From positions 1 to 58,231 of the forward strand of contig FR886316.1 in assembly GCA_000436535.1 (NCBI GenBank): 58,231 nt of DNA, read 5' to 3'. Below, piece by piece: positions 17,740 to 26,551 of this stretch (within the stretch, counting starts at the first letter, position 1; every line of letters starts with the position of its first letter). Both the position numbers and the translations under genes were made by a program. This DNA comes from Eubacterium sp. CAG:252 (lineage in GTDB: Bacteria; Bacillota; Clostridia; Lachnospirales; Lachnospiraceae). The notes beneath the pieces were generated by a model. It had not been told where the DNA came from, did no database searches, and saw only the letters and a program-made list of their open reading frames with translations.

Positions 17740-17824
17740 AAAAGAGGATACTGCCTAAGATACATAATCTTCACCAGAAACAAATATCTGGCAGATCTTC
17801 GTTATCCATGCAATATCCTCTTTT
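17740..17824. terminator. Nested hairpin downstream of the YqeY-like gene
   Basis: AAAAGAGGATA (17740-17750) pairs perfectly with TATCCTCTTTT (17814-17824). Inside it AAGAT (17757-17761) pairs with ATCTT (17795-17799), and CCAGA (17774-17778) with TCTGG (17787-17791). A/U tracts on both ends would allow termination in either direction. The layout resembles the elements at 15712-15805 and 38896-38986. Confidence 0.6.
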
Positions 17825-17950
17825 ATATTTACTGTTTTATGACATATTCTTTTTCTTTGCGATGATATGCCTTACAGGTCAATACCAGGAAGGTCCCACA
17901 CCACTTCTTATGACTATCTTTTATTAAAAAATCATCATAAAATGGCACTA

Positions 17951-18388
17951 CTACTTGCAATACTCAGCCACAACAGCATTGATAACCTTGCCGTCCGCTT
18001 TTCCTTTCAACTTAGCCATAACTGCTTTCATAATCTGACCCTTATTCTTTGTTGCCAGAACATCTGCAAACTTCTCTGTAAGTATAGCTCTTACCTCATC
18101 CTCTGAAAGCATCTTTGGTGCGAATTCAGACATAACCTCAAGACGTGCGTTATATTCCTCTAAAAGCTCTGTTCTATCTGCCGGACAGGTATCAATCTGC
18201 TCTTTTACACTCTTGATTTCCTTAAGAATTGCCTGGTCAACCATTTCATCAGGAATATCTTCCCTGCATCCTGCATCTATGGCAAGCTTCTTTGCTGCTG
18301 ATACAAGTACAGCTATAGAATCCTTTCTCTGCTTATCTCTTGCCTTCATGGCATCAATCATTGCTTTCTGTAAAATGTTAAACTGCAT
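17951..18388 (-). CDS. GatB/YqeY domain-containing protein
   Basis: A 145-aa soluble helical protein matching the stand-alone YqeY family (MKARDKQRKDSIAVLVSAAK near the N-terminus; AILTEKFADVLATKNKGQIM and GKADGKVINAVVAEYCK near the C-terminus). The domain resembles the tRNA-binding tail of the GatB subunit of amidotransferases, and a role in tRNA or amino-acid metabolism is usually suggested, but the function is unproven. Length is normal. It lies downstream of the fibre locus on the same strand, probably in its own transcript. Confidence 0.88.
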   Translation of the reverse strand: MQFNILQKAMIDAMKARDKQRKDSIAVLVSAAKKLAIDAGCREDIPDEMVDQAILKEIKSVKEQIDTCPADRTELLEEYNARLEVMSEFAPKMLSEDEVRAILTEKFADVLATKNKGQIMKAVMAKLKGKADGKVINAVVAEYCK

Positions 18389-18579
18389 AATACCATATTC
18401 CTTCTTTCTTAACTTTAGTTCTTATAATTGTAAATCAGCACACACTCAATTACAAGCGCATTTTTAATCAAACTTAGAGTTAATTTTCATAGCCCTGCAT
18501 AATTTTAAAAATATACATAAAAACACTTATATTTATCAAATTTTATATAGCATATGCGCTTCATCTAAGAAACACTTCC

Positions 18580-19293
18580 CTACCTCACATATTCGAGCTG
18601 TACCCTTGCTATACCCTCTGCAAGAACTCTTAACTCAAAATGTGTATCAGCAGGAAGCGCTCCCTTATAAGTCACTGCTTTAAGAAGGCAGGAAGATACC
18701 TCATCTGGTGCTAAAGGTGCCATATAATAGTAGTATCTGTCATTTACATCACCTGTTTCATTTTCTTTATATACCCACCTTTTATCAGCAGCATTTATAT
18801 TAATTTCACTTAAGTCCGCTATAACATCCACGCCGTCTGATAATACATACTCAACATTATTTCTTAAGTCAGCTGGAACTGTCTGACCTGCCACTCCTGC
18901 TTTTCTTGTGACTTCATTATCATCATACACAAGTATAGGAACAAGCCTTACCCTTACACAGGTGTCTGTAGTCGGATAATTTTCTGATGTTATATTTTTT
19001 ACAGACACCTCTTTAGCGGCTGTTCTTTCATCCTCACTTATCTTTTCATATATATTGGTATTATTACTATTATTTTCACCATATACACCATTATCATCTG
19101 TTCCCTCATCTTCTAATACAAGAACATCACCTGTATTATTTTTTTCAACAACACCTATATTGACACACGCCCCCTGAAAGCTGTTTATTACACTCTCAGT
19201 CCTCGTACTAAGACTTGCATATGTCGCCGCCCCTGTAATAAGAGCCGTAATAGCAGCCAGAATTCCCGCTGATGCCACTATTTTCTTAGTCAT
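18580..19293 (-). CDS. SipW-dependent-type exported protein (TasA/camelysin-like), last gene of the fibre locus
   Basis: A 237-aa secreted protein. The N-terminus MTKKIVASAGILAAITALIT followed by GAATYASLSTRTESVINSFQ has the form of SipW-type signal peptides, in which a hydrophobic core ends in A-x-A/T-Y/L-A, followed by a segment with T-x-x-V-x-N-x-F as in TasA subunits. An acidic linker (about 58-90) precedes a beta-rich body that ends in VLAEGIARVQLEYVR. It starts 20 nt after the signal peptidase gene and is probably its substrate. GGAGA lies upstream of ATG 19293. It lacks a wall-sorting signal. Confidence 0.7.
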   Translation of the reverse strand: MTKKIVASAGILAAITALITGAATYASLSTRTESVINSFQGACVNIGVVEKNNTGDVLVLEDEGTDDNGVYGENNSNNTNIYEKISEDERTAAKEVSVKNITSENYPTTDTCVRVRLVPILVYDDNEVTRKAGVAGQTVPADLRNNVEYVLSDGVDVIADLSEININAADKRWVYKENETGDVNDRYYYYMAPLAPDEVSSCLLKAVTYKGALPADTHFELRVLAEGIARVQLEYVR

Positions 19294-19313
19294 AACCTAT
19301 ATTCTCCTTTCCA

Positions 19314-19832
19314 TCACTGTAATGCATTAGTACAGCTCATCCTCTCAACTCTGCCTGCGATTATTTCAATGAGCATAATAACAAGCAGTACACCTATAAC
19401 TATGCTCTTTCCGGACGTTGAACTTATCCACGATGATACATAACCTAACAAAGGAATACTAAATGCCACTTTACCAACTATATTATCATATAATACAGTT
19501 CCTCCGTCATTTACCTCGTTGGCATCACCCTTTGTAAGAAAGCCGCCGCTCTCACTTTCTTTGCCTACAACACGGTGTGTAACCAGAGTATCCTCATTAA
19601 TATAAAATGTTATAACATCCCCTGTAGTTATATCCTGCATATCAGCGTGTCTTACATACACCATACTTCCGACAGAATACTTTGGCTGCATACTTGCTGA
19701 CAGCACACAGTAGCCCTTATATCCTGCAAGTCCCGGAAGATATATGATTGCAAGCACGGCTATCATAATAACAAATATAATATCTGTCAGATTTTTAAGA
19801 AGTTTTCTGGTTCTTTTATCAGATTTTTCCAT
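19314..19832 (-). CDS. sipW: SipW-type (ER-type) signal peptidase I
   Basis: A 172-aa membrane peptidase that removes signal peptides. The catalytic Ser is in VLSASMQPKYSVGS (about 41-54). The second catalytic residue is His in TLVTHRVVGKES, not Lys, which marks the ER/archaeal-type group that includes Bacillus SipW. FLTKGDANEVNDG provides the conserved Asp. TM segments are at about 15-35 and 143-162. In Bacillus, SipW processes TasA and TapA for biofilm fibres. Here the gene lies between the fibro-slime protein and a TasA-like gene, so the exported proteins of this locus are the likely substrates. Confidence 0.93.
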   Translation of the reverse strand: MEKSDKRTRKLLKNLTDIIFVIMIAVLAIIYLPGLAGYKGYCVLSASMQPKYSVGSMVYVRHADMQDITTGDVITFYINEDTLVTHRVVGKESESGGFLTKGDANEVNDGGTVLYDNIVGKVAFSIPLLGYVSSWISSTSGKSIVIGVLLVIMLIEIIAGRVERMSCTNALQ

Positions 19833-19840
19833 ATAACACC

Positions 19841-22489
19841 TTATCTTTCTTCAGCCTTTATGCCTATAAAACTATTGATGGCAGAGGCTGCATCACTAAG
19901 CCATTTCCACTTGTCAGACTTATTATTGACAAACTCTGCTCTGGCACTCTCACCGTCTGCAAGATAACCATAATGAGTGCTGTCAAGTCCGTAGAATTCT
20001 GCTCTTATGCCATCAGCATAGTCAGCCCTTCTTAAAGTCTTTCCAATAAACATATCACACGCCTCACCTGCACCATTATCATTACCACTGTAATTATCAG
20101 ATGTGTCTGCAAGGTTATACTCCATAGTCCAGTCTGTATCCTCTCTCACGGTATAAAAGCCCTTTCTTAAGCCGCTTATGACTGATGTTTTCTTAATAAC
20201 ATCACCGTTGGCATCAAATGCTACAGGCTGATAAAATACTGCAGAAAGTTGACCTTTTACTTCCTCTTTGTCAACATTACTAAAACCATACTGCTCTATT
20301 CTGAATACATATGTCTGATTGGCTCTTATAATCTTATTATCTGTGTACTGCTCATCTATAAGCTTTGTTATATCGAGCTCACCCTTTACGACATGGATTG
20401 TATACATAGCATAGTCATACCTGCTGCCATTAACATCTGTTTCCACATTATAAAGCTTCTCATCCGCTATATAACCCTTGGAATTCTTCGTACATTCATC
20501 ATCAGCACTTACCTTTGTCACTCCATAATTCACTTTAACCTTATAAGCTGTATCTGACTCAGGAATAGACTTACCTATATCAGCTTCACTTACCTCTTTG
20601 TCATCCTTATACCATAAAATGCTGAAATCACCGTAAGAAAGCGGCTCTCCGTCCTCACGAAGATTAGCTCCGTTTAACTCAAGCATATTCTGTAATACAT
20701 TTTCCTTGGATACTGTATCTGTAAGTGTGTCACCATAGAATATTACGTCCTCTATATTTTTAACAGCAGGAATTGTCCTTACATTAACCCTTGGCTGTGG
20801 GAATTCCTTGAACTTTCCGTCAACAGTGACACCCGAACCGGCTCCGTTTGTTGTGACATTATTGCCACCGGCATAGTTGTAAGCAGCCTTTACATGAATA
20901 ACCTTTTTCCAGCCATATCTTGTATCAGCTTCACCTGCATTTTCCTGTGACTTGTCATCTGATGAGGACTCCCCTGCATTACTCTCAACTGTCTGGTTAT
21001 TCCACTCAACATACACCATTCCTTTATCAGTATCATAGCCTATAGTTCCACCATTAACCGTAAGCGGATCCGACTGCATTACATACGCATAGCCACTATG
21101 GTTATCAGCATAATCTTTATCTGCTGTCACAATATTTCCATTATCATCAATAACATTAAATCTGCTGTCGATATAATCCCTTACCGTCACATTAGTTATA
21201 TCCTTGATGATAACACCTTCAGTATCCTTTAAATATGCACCGAGTGTAACATCATAGGTTCTGTCTTCCCAGTTGTTAAGAGTTACTGTCTTATCAACAT
21301 CATAGTCATCTATAGTGATAATTCTTGCACTATCAGGAACAGTAAACTTCATATTACAGTTAGAGAGATTACCGCCTCTTTCCATATAAAGAACTGTTAT
21401 TATATGCTTCTTATGCTGGTCAACACCTGACTTGTCATATCCGGCAGCCGCAAGCTCCTTAGCAAGCGGTCCTGTCTGCCATAAATCAACATCTCCGCCA
21501 CACGATGGATGAATTCCACCAAGGTCTAATACAAGTTCACCATCAAGAAATACCCACAGGTCATCATCACCAGTGAACTTATATAACAGGTCATCATCAT
21601 AGCCGTTCAGTGCAAATTCTACATCATAACGCATACCAAAGTAATAGTTAGTTCCTATATTACCATCTGCGCCGCCATAACCGCCATCAAGCACATTGGA
21701 GTCTGAGTCATTAAGTGGAAAGAAATTATCTCCTGCTGGTGTCTTATTGCCCTTTGGCGATAATACATAATCTAGCGTATAAGTTGAACTTCTGTTGCCA
21801 TTATCAGCTTTTTTAAATACAAGCTTATAATCCTTTATAACCGTCTTTCCTATCTTTGCATCATCTGTGAAAAGTCCCGGTTCATCCACATTGAATATAA
21901 CTTTTCTATAATCATCCGGGTCAAGACCTTTTATTATTCCCTGTGAAGCAAGATAGTACTCTTTTTTTGTTCCGTCAAATGTACTTACTGTCTTGAACTT
22001 TCCATCGTTATAATATATACAGGTATTGACATCAAGACCGTTTACAAGACAGGAATAACGATTCTGTCTGTAATTCTGGTCTGTTGTTCCCACTGTCAGC
22101 TTACTCTTTCCATTGTTGGAATAATTAGAGGATGTGTTGATACTTCTTTTAGGATATTCCTTGTATCTTCTTTTATTCTGGATTCCGGTATAAGGTGCTA
22201 CCACATAATCATAAAATGTGCAGTAACCCTCCAGCGTAGTAGACGAAGTATCATCTGTACTTTCACCGTCTGCCATCACCGCAGGAGCATTTACACTATT
22301 AGCCGTAACACTTCCCTCCTGCTGTGCCTTATTGTTCTTATCAGCCGCATCCTGCTTCGTACCTGCTAATGTCACACCATTCACTCCCGTAGTATATATC
22401 ACTGCCAGAACAGTGCCACACAGCATAACGAACGCACATACACCTATCAGTATAGTCAACAGCTTCTTATGCTTTAACTTGCTCACCAT
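19841..22489 (-). CDS. Large surface protein with fibro-slime domain and SpaA-like C-terminal repeats
   Basis: An 882-aa secreted protein. TM/signal segment at about 10-32 (LLTILIGVCAFVMLCGTVLA). A fibro-slime-type beta domain centres on GDDDLWVFLDGELVLDLGGI (307-326), with preceding FNVDEPGLFTDD and a following ITVLYMERGG. Such domains resemble PA14 carbohydrate-binding modules. After it come beta-sandwich regions and a C-terminal part like Cna-B/SpaA repeats (LDITKLIDEQ; YVFRIEQYGFSNVDKEEV; SGLRKGFYTVRED). It ends in DKWKWLSDAASAINSF without an LPxTG signal. It probably acts as the adhesive or cross-linking component of the locus. AAGGAG lies 8 nt upstream of the ATG. Confidence 0.8.
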   Translation of the reverse strand: MVSKLKHKKLLTILIGVCAFVMLCGTVLAVIYTTGVNGVTLAGTKQDAADKNNKAQQEGSVTANSVNAPAVMADGESTDDTSSTTLEGYCTFYDYVVAPYTGIQNKRRYKEYPKRSINTSSNYSNNGKSKLTVGTTDQNYRQNRYSCLVNGLDVNTCIYYNDGKFKTVSTFDGTKKEYYLASQGIIKGLDPDDYRKVIFNVDEPGLFTDDAKIGKTVIKDYKLVFKKADNGNRSSTYTLDYVLSPKGNKTPAGDNFFPLNDSDSNVLDGGYGGADGNIGTNYYFGMRYDVEFALNGYDDDLLYKFTGDDDLWVFLDGELVLDLGGIHPSCGGDVDLWQTGPLAKELAAAGYDKSGVDQHKKHIITVLYMERGGNLSNCNMKFTVPDSARIITIDDYDVDKTVTLNNWEDRTYDVTLGAYLKDTEGVIIKDITNVTVRDYIDSRFNVIDDNGNIVTADKDYADNHSGYAYVMQSDPLTVNGGTIGYDTDKGMVYVEWNNQTVESNAGESSSDDKSQENAGEADTRYGWKKVIHVKAAYNYAGGNNVTTNGAGSGVTVDGKFKEFPQPRVNVRTIPAVKNIEDVIFYGDTLTDTVSKENVLQNMLELNGANLREDGEPLSYGDFSILWYKDDKEVSEADIGKSIPESDTAYKVKVNYGVTKVSADDECTKNSKGYIADEKLYNVETDVNGSRYDYAMYTIHVVKGELDITKLIDEQYTDNKIIRANQTYVFRIEQYGFSNVDKEEVKGQLSAVFYQPVAFDANGDVIKKTSVISGLRKGFYTVREDTDWTMEYNLADTSDNYSGNDNGAGEACDMFIGKTLRRADYADGIRAEFYGLDSTHYGYLADGESARAEFVNNKSDKWKWLSDAASAINSFIGIKAEER

Positions 22490-22541
22490 ATTATCTCCTT
22501 CCAGATTAATGTAATACTTATGAATATACTTTATAATTCAT

Positions 22542-23669
22542 CTAATCCTTCAGTTCATTGCTATCACAATCCAGTTTCTGCAACTGATATTCCGGTATAT
22601 TTTTCTGCTTTGTCTTTTTACAATTATCTATTATCCGTTCCGCTATCTCCTTTGCATTGTCCCTGCTACAGTCAGAAAGAAGAATAATATAATGTGCTTT
22701 ATCATACACTGATACAATATCACTCTCCCTCAGTGAATGTGTGAGTGTACTAAGAAAATGCTTAGCTATGCCGCCTGTGAACTTTACAATATATGCACTT
22801 CCGCAGCTTCTTCTTAACCGCCGCTTCTCTAACTCGCAGCTTTTCTTAAACATATCATAATCACAAAGCACAGCCCCGCTTGAATGTCTGTGTAATACAC
22901 TGCTGCCCTGCATAGTTATATTGTCGTTGAGGCTGCATAGCTTCTTTGACGGCGCTACACACAGCCTTTCATTAAAAAGCTCCTTCAACTTCTCAAAGTG
23001 CTTTCCGGCCTCACCTCCACGGTTCTGGCTTATAAGTGCCCTCATATAGTAGTAGTGTACATCCTCTGACAGTTCATCAAGCATAAGTGCATGATTACAT
23101 ATCATTTCCATAGTTTTATAGTCATTCTGTTCATATAACTCTTTTGACAGCTTTACAACCACATTTATATAAAGACTATGATAATATGCATTGAGTGTCA
23201 CAACCCAGTAACAGTCTGTGTATTGCTCAAGAAAATGCTTCTTATAATATGCCACGGCTCTCTTCTGATATTCTATCCTTCTTTCATACCGGCTCTCTGC
23301 CCCAGCCTTCTCATACAGACGTTCAAATTCCTCGGAGTCCGTTTTCACAGCTACGTCCCTGTTCCAACTGTAATAACCTCTTCCCGTCTTTATGAAATCT
23401 GTTGCACCAAAGCATAACTTTAGTATACCTCTTGTTCTGTATACAAGATTTTTTAATGCATTGGCAGGATTGTCACTCTCCTCATCACTCCACATCGCAT
23501 CTGATAACTCCCCCACTGATATGTTGTTATATCTGTGGCTTATTATATACGCAAGAAGCTCTGTTATCTTATCTGACTTTATCCCGCTTACATCAAGTAT
23601 CTTCCCGTTGTATGTCATACTAAAGTCATCAAGAAACGTAACATATACAATTCCACATTCCTGCAACAC
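22542..23669 (-). CDS. BTAD-domain (SARP-like) transcriptional regulator with degenerate GGDEF-like C-terminus
   Basis: A 375-aa cytoplasmic regulator. Residues of about 1-100 form a winged helix of the SARP type (ITELLAYIISHRYNNISVGE; ANALKNLVYRTRGILK). About 105-240 is a helical BTAD region (QKRAVAYYKKHFLEQYTDC; YYMRALISQNRGGEAGKHFE). About 265-355 resembles a GGDEF fold without the signature (RESDIVSVYDKAHYIILLSD; NAKEIAERIIDNC), so no catalysis is expected. The frame opens with GTG 23669, only 8 nt after the previous stop and 1-2 nt from a GGTGG, so the exact start is uncertain. Its place in the locus suggests self-regulation. Confidence 0.8.
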   Translation of the reverse strand: MLQECGIVYVTFLDDFSMTYNGKILDVSGIKSDKITELLAYIISHRYNNISVGELSDAMWSDEESDNPANALKNLVYRTRGILKLCFGATDFIKTGRGYYSWNRDVAVKTDSEEFERLYEKAGAESRYERRIEYQKRAVAYYKKHFLEQYTDCYWVVTLNAYYHSLYINVVVKLSKELYEQNDYKTMEMICNHALMLDELSEDVHYYYMRALISQNRGGEAGKHFEKLKELFNERLCVAPSKKLCSLNDNITMQGSSVLHRHSSGAVLCDYDMFKKSCELEKRRLRRSCGSAYIVKFTGGIAKHFLSTLTHSLRESDIVSVYDKAHYIILLSDCSRDNAKEIAERIIDNCKKTKQKNIPEYQLQKLDCDSNELKD

Positions 23670-23677
23670 ACCACCTG

Positions 23678-25030
23678 CTAAGATTTTTTGCTTATAGTGT
23701 TATCCTTGGCTCTTTTTCGCGCATACAGCCCTGTAATAGTTCCAATGCACGCAACTCCTGCTATAATGGCAAGTGTGCCATACAGCATAACCATTGTGCT
23801 GTCGCCTGTCTTAACAGTCTTTACTGTTGTTGAAGGCTCACCTGACTGTACTGCACTTACATTCAGTCTTATTTTTCCCTGCTTATTCATATAAGAATTA
23901 TCCATTGACTCTCCGTCAAGTGTTACAATTATCTTTATACCTGCACTCTCTCCCCCTGAAAGTGTTGCAAGCAGCTGGTCACTCACAAGAATATCGTTAT
24001 TCCCGCTTCCTATCATTCCGTCATATAAAAGCGAATAATCATTGTCACCTTCACCCTGCTTATATATTTTTATATTGTATACACCAGTTCCAGCTCCCTC
24101 CTCTGCAATATTATCAAGGAGCGTACTGTTTATATAGAAGTTCATTATCTTGTCAGAATTATTAAACAGACGAACCATTCCTTCTCTTGTTTCGCCCGGT
24201 TCCATATTAATAAAGCTTATATCCTTCTCAACAACGCTGAAATGTGTTGCACTACTGTCAAGCATTATGACTGTATCTTCATCACTCTTCACATCTGCTG
24301 CCACATAGCCGTCTGATACATCCTGATTATCCTTACTTATCACCTTTGTTATATCATCTGTAACCTCATACGATGAATTCATATCAGGCTGTCTGACTGC
24401 TGTAAGCCTGCCATGCTCATCTATATCTGCAACTACGCCCCACTCATATAACATAGCAGCTCTGGCAGCAACCGTTTGTATTGCATCTGCATTATAATCA
24501 ACCTTTACCGATAGGTCACTATACGCATTAGTATTCTCATTAACCCCGTAAAGTATTGTATAAGCATCCATAAAATCACTTGTGCTGTCACCCGGATATA
24601 CTACATCCTTATAGTATAAATATCCTGCATTACCCCCATTATCATCTGTGCTCTCTGCATATATCCAGTCATCTGTATTCACGTAACTTATACCTATATA
24701 ATCTGTATTAAGTTCCTCTCCATTCCTCTGTGTGACTACTGTCTGACTGTCACTGTCAAGCCACTGCTTATCGACCTTCACCCTTACATACTGTGGCTTT
24801 CCACCTGTATTCTGTGCTGATACCTTCTGAACAACCCTCTGGCTTGTAATCTTCCCACTGTCAGCCACGTTACCTCCATCATCTGCAATATTCAGACTTA
24901 CTCCTATAGAAGATGTCGATATTGTTTTATCTGTATGTGTCGCAGCACTATAGACAGCCATAGTTCCACCTGTTATGGAACCAGCCGACAGTATTATTGC
25001 TGCCGCAGTAATTAACAGCTTTTTTCGCAT
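23678..25030 (-). CDS. TasA-like exported protein with C-terminal membrane/sorting region
   Basis: A 450-aa protein. GAGGAG lies 7 nt before ATG 25030; two earlier in-frame ATGs are upstream of or inside that site. Signal peptide: MRKKLLITAAAIILSAGSIT then GGTMAVYSAATHTDKTISTS, a SipW-type cleavage context. The body contains repeated YVRVKVDKQWLDSD and LSVKVDYNADAIQ strands like those of TasA/camelysin subunits, and a second domain with VRLFNNSDKIMNFYINSTLL. The C-terminus reads TVKTGDSTMVMLYG, a hydrophobic helix and RKRAKD, which resembles a non-canonical sorting signal. It is probably the wall- or membrane-anchored base of the fibre. Confidence 0.75.
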   Translation of the reverse strand: MRKKLLITAAAIILSAGSITGGTMAVYSAATHTDKTISTSSIGVSLNIADDGGNVADSGKITSQRVVQKVSAQNTGGKPQYVRVKVDKQWLDSDSQTVVTQRNGEELNTDYIGISYVNTDDWIYAESTDDNGGNAGYLYYKDVVYPGDSTSDFMDAYTILYGVNENTNAYSDLSVKVDYNADAIQTVAARAAMLYEWGVVADIDEHGRLTAVRQPDMNSSYEVTDDITKVISKDNQDVSDGYVAADVKSDEDTVIMLDSSATHFSVVEKDISFINMEPGETREGMVRLFNNSDKIMNFYINSTLLDNIAEEGAGTGVYNIKIYKQGEGDNDYSLLYDGMIGSGNNDILVSDQLLATLSGGESAGIKIIVTLDGESMDNSYMNKQGKIRLNVSAVQSGEPSTTVKTVKTGDSTMVMLYGTLAIIAGVACIGTITGLYARKRAKDNTISKKS

Positions 25031-25082
25031 AATACTCCTCATTTCATACACTTTTTAAAACCTGTTATGTGCGTTTCACACA

Positions 25083-25116
25083 AACGGGGCAAATTACTTA
25101 ATTTGCCCCGTTTTCA
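25083..25116 (-). terminator. Terminator inside the fibre locus
   Basis: AACGGGGCAAATT (25083-25095) and AATTTGCCCCGTT (25100-25112) form a perfect 13-bp stem with a 4-nt loop. The minus strand then runs GTTTGTG. The U-tract is short. It sits between the three small subunit genes and the anchored protein gene, so it probably makes subunit mRNA more abundant than the downstream genes. Confidence 0.75.
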
Positions 25117-25164
25117 CACACTTTCTATTCTATGCCCGGTATGTCCGGTTTATGACATACATTT

Positions 25165-25764
25165 TCACGCTTTCTTTATATTTACGCTTCCCCAGCCAGT
25201 AATATTACCATTGGCATCCTTTACAGGTGTGAAGTTATCTGCCTGTATAAACTCTGCCGTGGCATCTATATTAAATGTCATATCAGCTTCGTCATTACCC
25301 CACTCTGTTGGAATTGTCACCTTTGTAAAAAGAGTAGCTGACTTTGGCATATCATTCTTATTAGAAAGAATATTATTATAGTAGTAATATCCATCCTCTG
25401 CCTTAGTCCAGCCCTCCTGAATATCAAGAACTGCCTCAATATCTGCTGCCTGCTCAGCTGTAAGTCCCTTGTAGTCTATCTTCACACGTACATAAGCATC
25501 CTCTGAGTCCTCCTTAAGATTAACTGTAGGGTCTTTGGCTAATACATCGCCCGGTTTTACATTACTGTAATCCTTACCTGTTGTATTATCCTCCCTTACA
25601 TGTTCACCCGTTTCAGTAAGTGTTCCTGTCACATGACCAAGCGTAACGACATTAGAACGTGCATCCTTATCTGTAAAGTAAGCAAGTGTTCCTCCAACTA
25701 CGGATGTTATACATAATATAGAAGCTGTAAGACCTATTGCCAGCTTTTTTCTGCTTTTAACCAT
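25165..25764 (-). CDS. TasA/camelysin-like fibre subunit 3
   Basis: A 199-aa secreted protein with a classic SipW-type signal peptide: KKLAIGLTASILCITSVVGG followed by TLAYFTDKDARSNVVTLGHV. The body carries PGDVLAKDPTVNLKEDSEDA and YVRVKIDYKGL, the conserved P-G-D-x-x-x-K-x-P and Y-x-R-V-K strands of TasA-like subunits. Length is close to TasA without its tail. AGGAGAGG lies 6 nt upstream of the ATG. It is the smallest of three adjacent paralogues and is followed by a strong hairpin. Confidence 0.82.
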   Translation of the reverse strand: MVKSRKKLAIGLTASILCITSVVGGTLAYFTDKDARSNVVTLGHVTGTLTETGEHVREDNTTGKDYSNVKPGDVLAKDPTVNLKEDSEDAYVRVKIDYKGLTAEQAADIEAVLDIQEGWTKAEDGYYYYNNILSNKNDMPKSATLFTKVTIPTEWGNDEADMTFNIDATAEFIQADNFTPVKDANGNITGWGSVNIKKA

Positions 25765-25799
25765 TATTACCTCTCCTTAATATAATCAGATTATCCATA

Positions 25800-26549
25800 T
25801 TAAAACTGTGCATCTGCGGCAGTCTTGCTGTTTACGAGACTTATAAGTTCTGGCTGTGCTTCCTTATAATCAGCAAATGTTGATGCCTGGACCGCGAAAC
25901 CAGTTACCTTGATGTTAAATGTTGGAAGAGTACCAGCATCTACGATATTACCCTCTGCATCCTTATAGACAACTGTTGGGTCATACTGTTCTGTAGTAAC
26001 ATCAACTATACCAATCTTATTACCATCTTCATCGCACTTATATATAGTTGTTTTCTTTGTAAGCTCTGACCATTCCTCTGTAATGCCTGTATACACTTCT
26101 ACATTGTTAAATAATGCTTCTGTTGATGAATTGGCATCAACCGCTTTCTTATATACCCAGATTTCACTTCCGTCTTTATTAGACGATACCATCTCCCAGT
26201 TAGTCTTGTCATAATCCGTAACTGCTGCGTACTTTTTAAAAGTCTCTGCACTCATAAGATTACCGTCAGCATCTGCATAATCCACCTTAATAGCCATATA
26301 TACAGCCTGGTCTGACTCATTAATCATAACAGGGTTCTTCTTTATGACATCACCCGGTGTATAATCCTTACCTGAATTCTCAAGCCACTCAGTTTCTGTA
26401 AGAGTTGTTGTTATGTTCTTACTTGATGTAAATGTATTGGTCTTAGTTTCTGTTACTGAATTCAGATAAGCAAGAGTTCCTCCTACTGCAATACCTGCTG
26501 AAAGTACCATAGCTGCTGCTGTTGCTGTAATCTTCTTCATCTTATTCAT
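25800..26549 (-). CDS. TasA/camelysin-like fibre subunit 2
   Basis: A 249-aa secreted protein. Signal peptide KKITATAAAMVLSAGIAVGG then TLAYLNSVTETKTNTFTSSK, of SipW type. The mature part has TPGDVIKKNPVMINESDQAV and YMAIKVDYADADG, which align with the neighbouring paralogues, and a Tyr/Thr-rich middle (about 150-190) missing from the smaller subunit. It begins 2 nt after the stop of subunit 1, so expression is tightly coupled. It is probably a structural subunit of an extracellular fibre; the polymer form is not known. Confidence 0.82.
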   Translation of the reverse strand: MNKMKKITATAAAMVLSAGIAVGGTLAYLNSVTETKTNTFTSSKNITTTLTETEWLENSGKDYTPGDVIKKNPVMINESDQAVYMAIKVDYADADGNLMSAETFKKYAAVTDYDKTNWEMVSSNKDGSEIWVYKKAVDANSSTEALFNNVEVYTGITEEWSELTKKTTIYKCDEDGNKIGIVDVTTEQYDPTVVYKDAEGNIVDAGTLPTFNIKVTGFAVQASTFADYKEAQPELISLVNSKTAADAQF

Positions 26550-26551
26550 TA

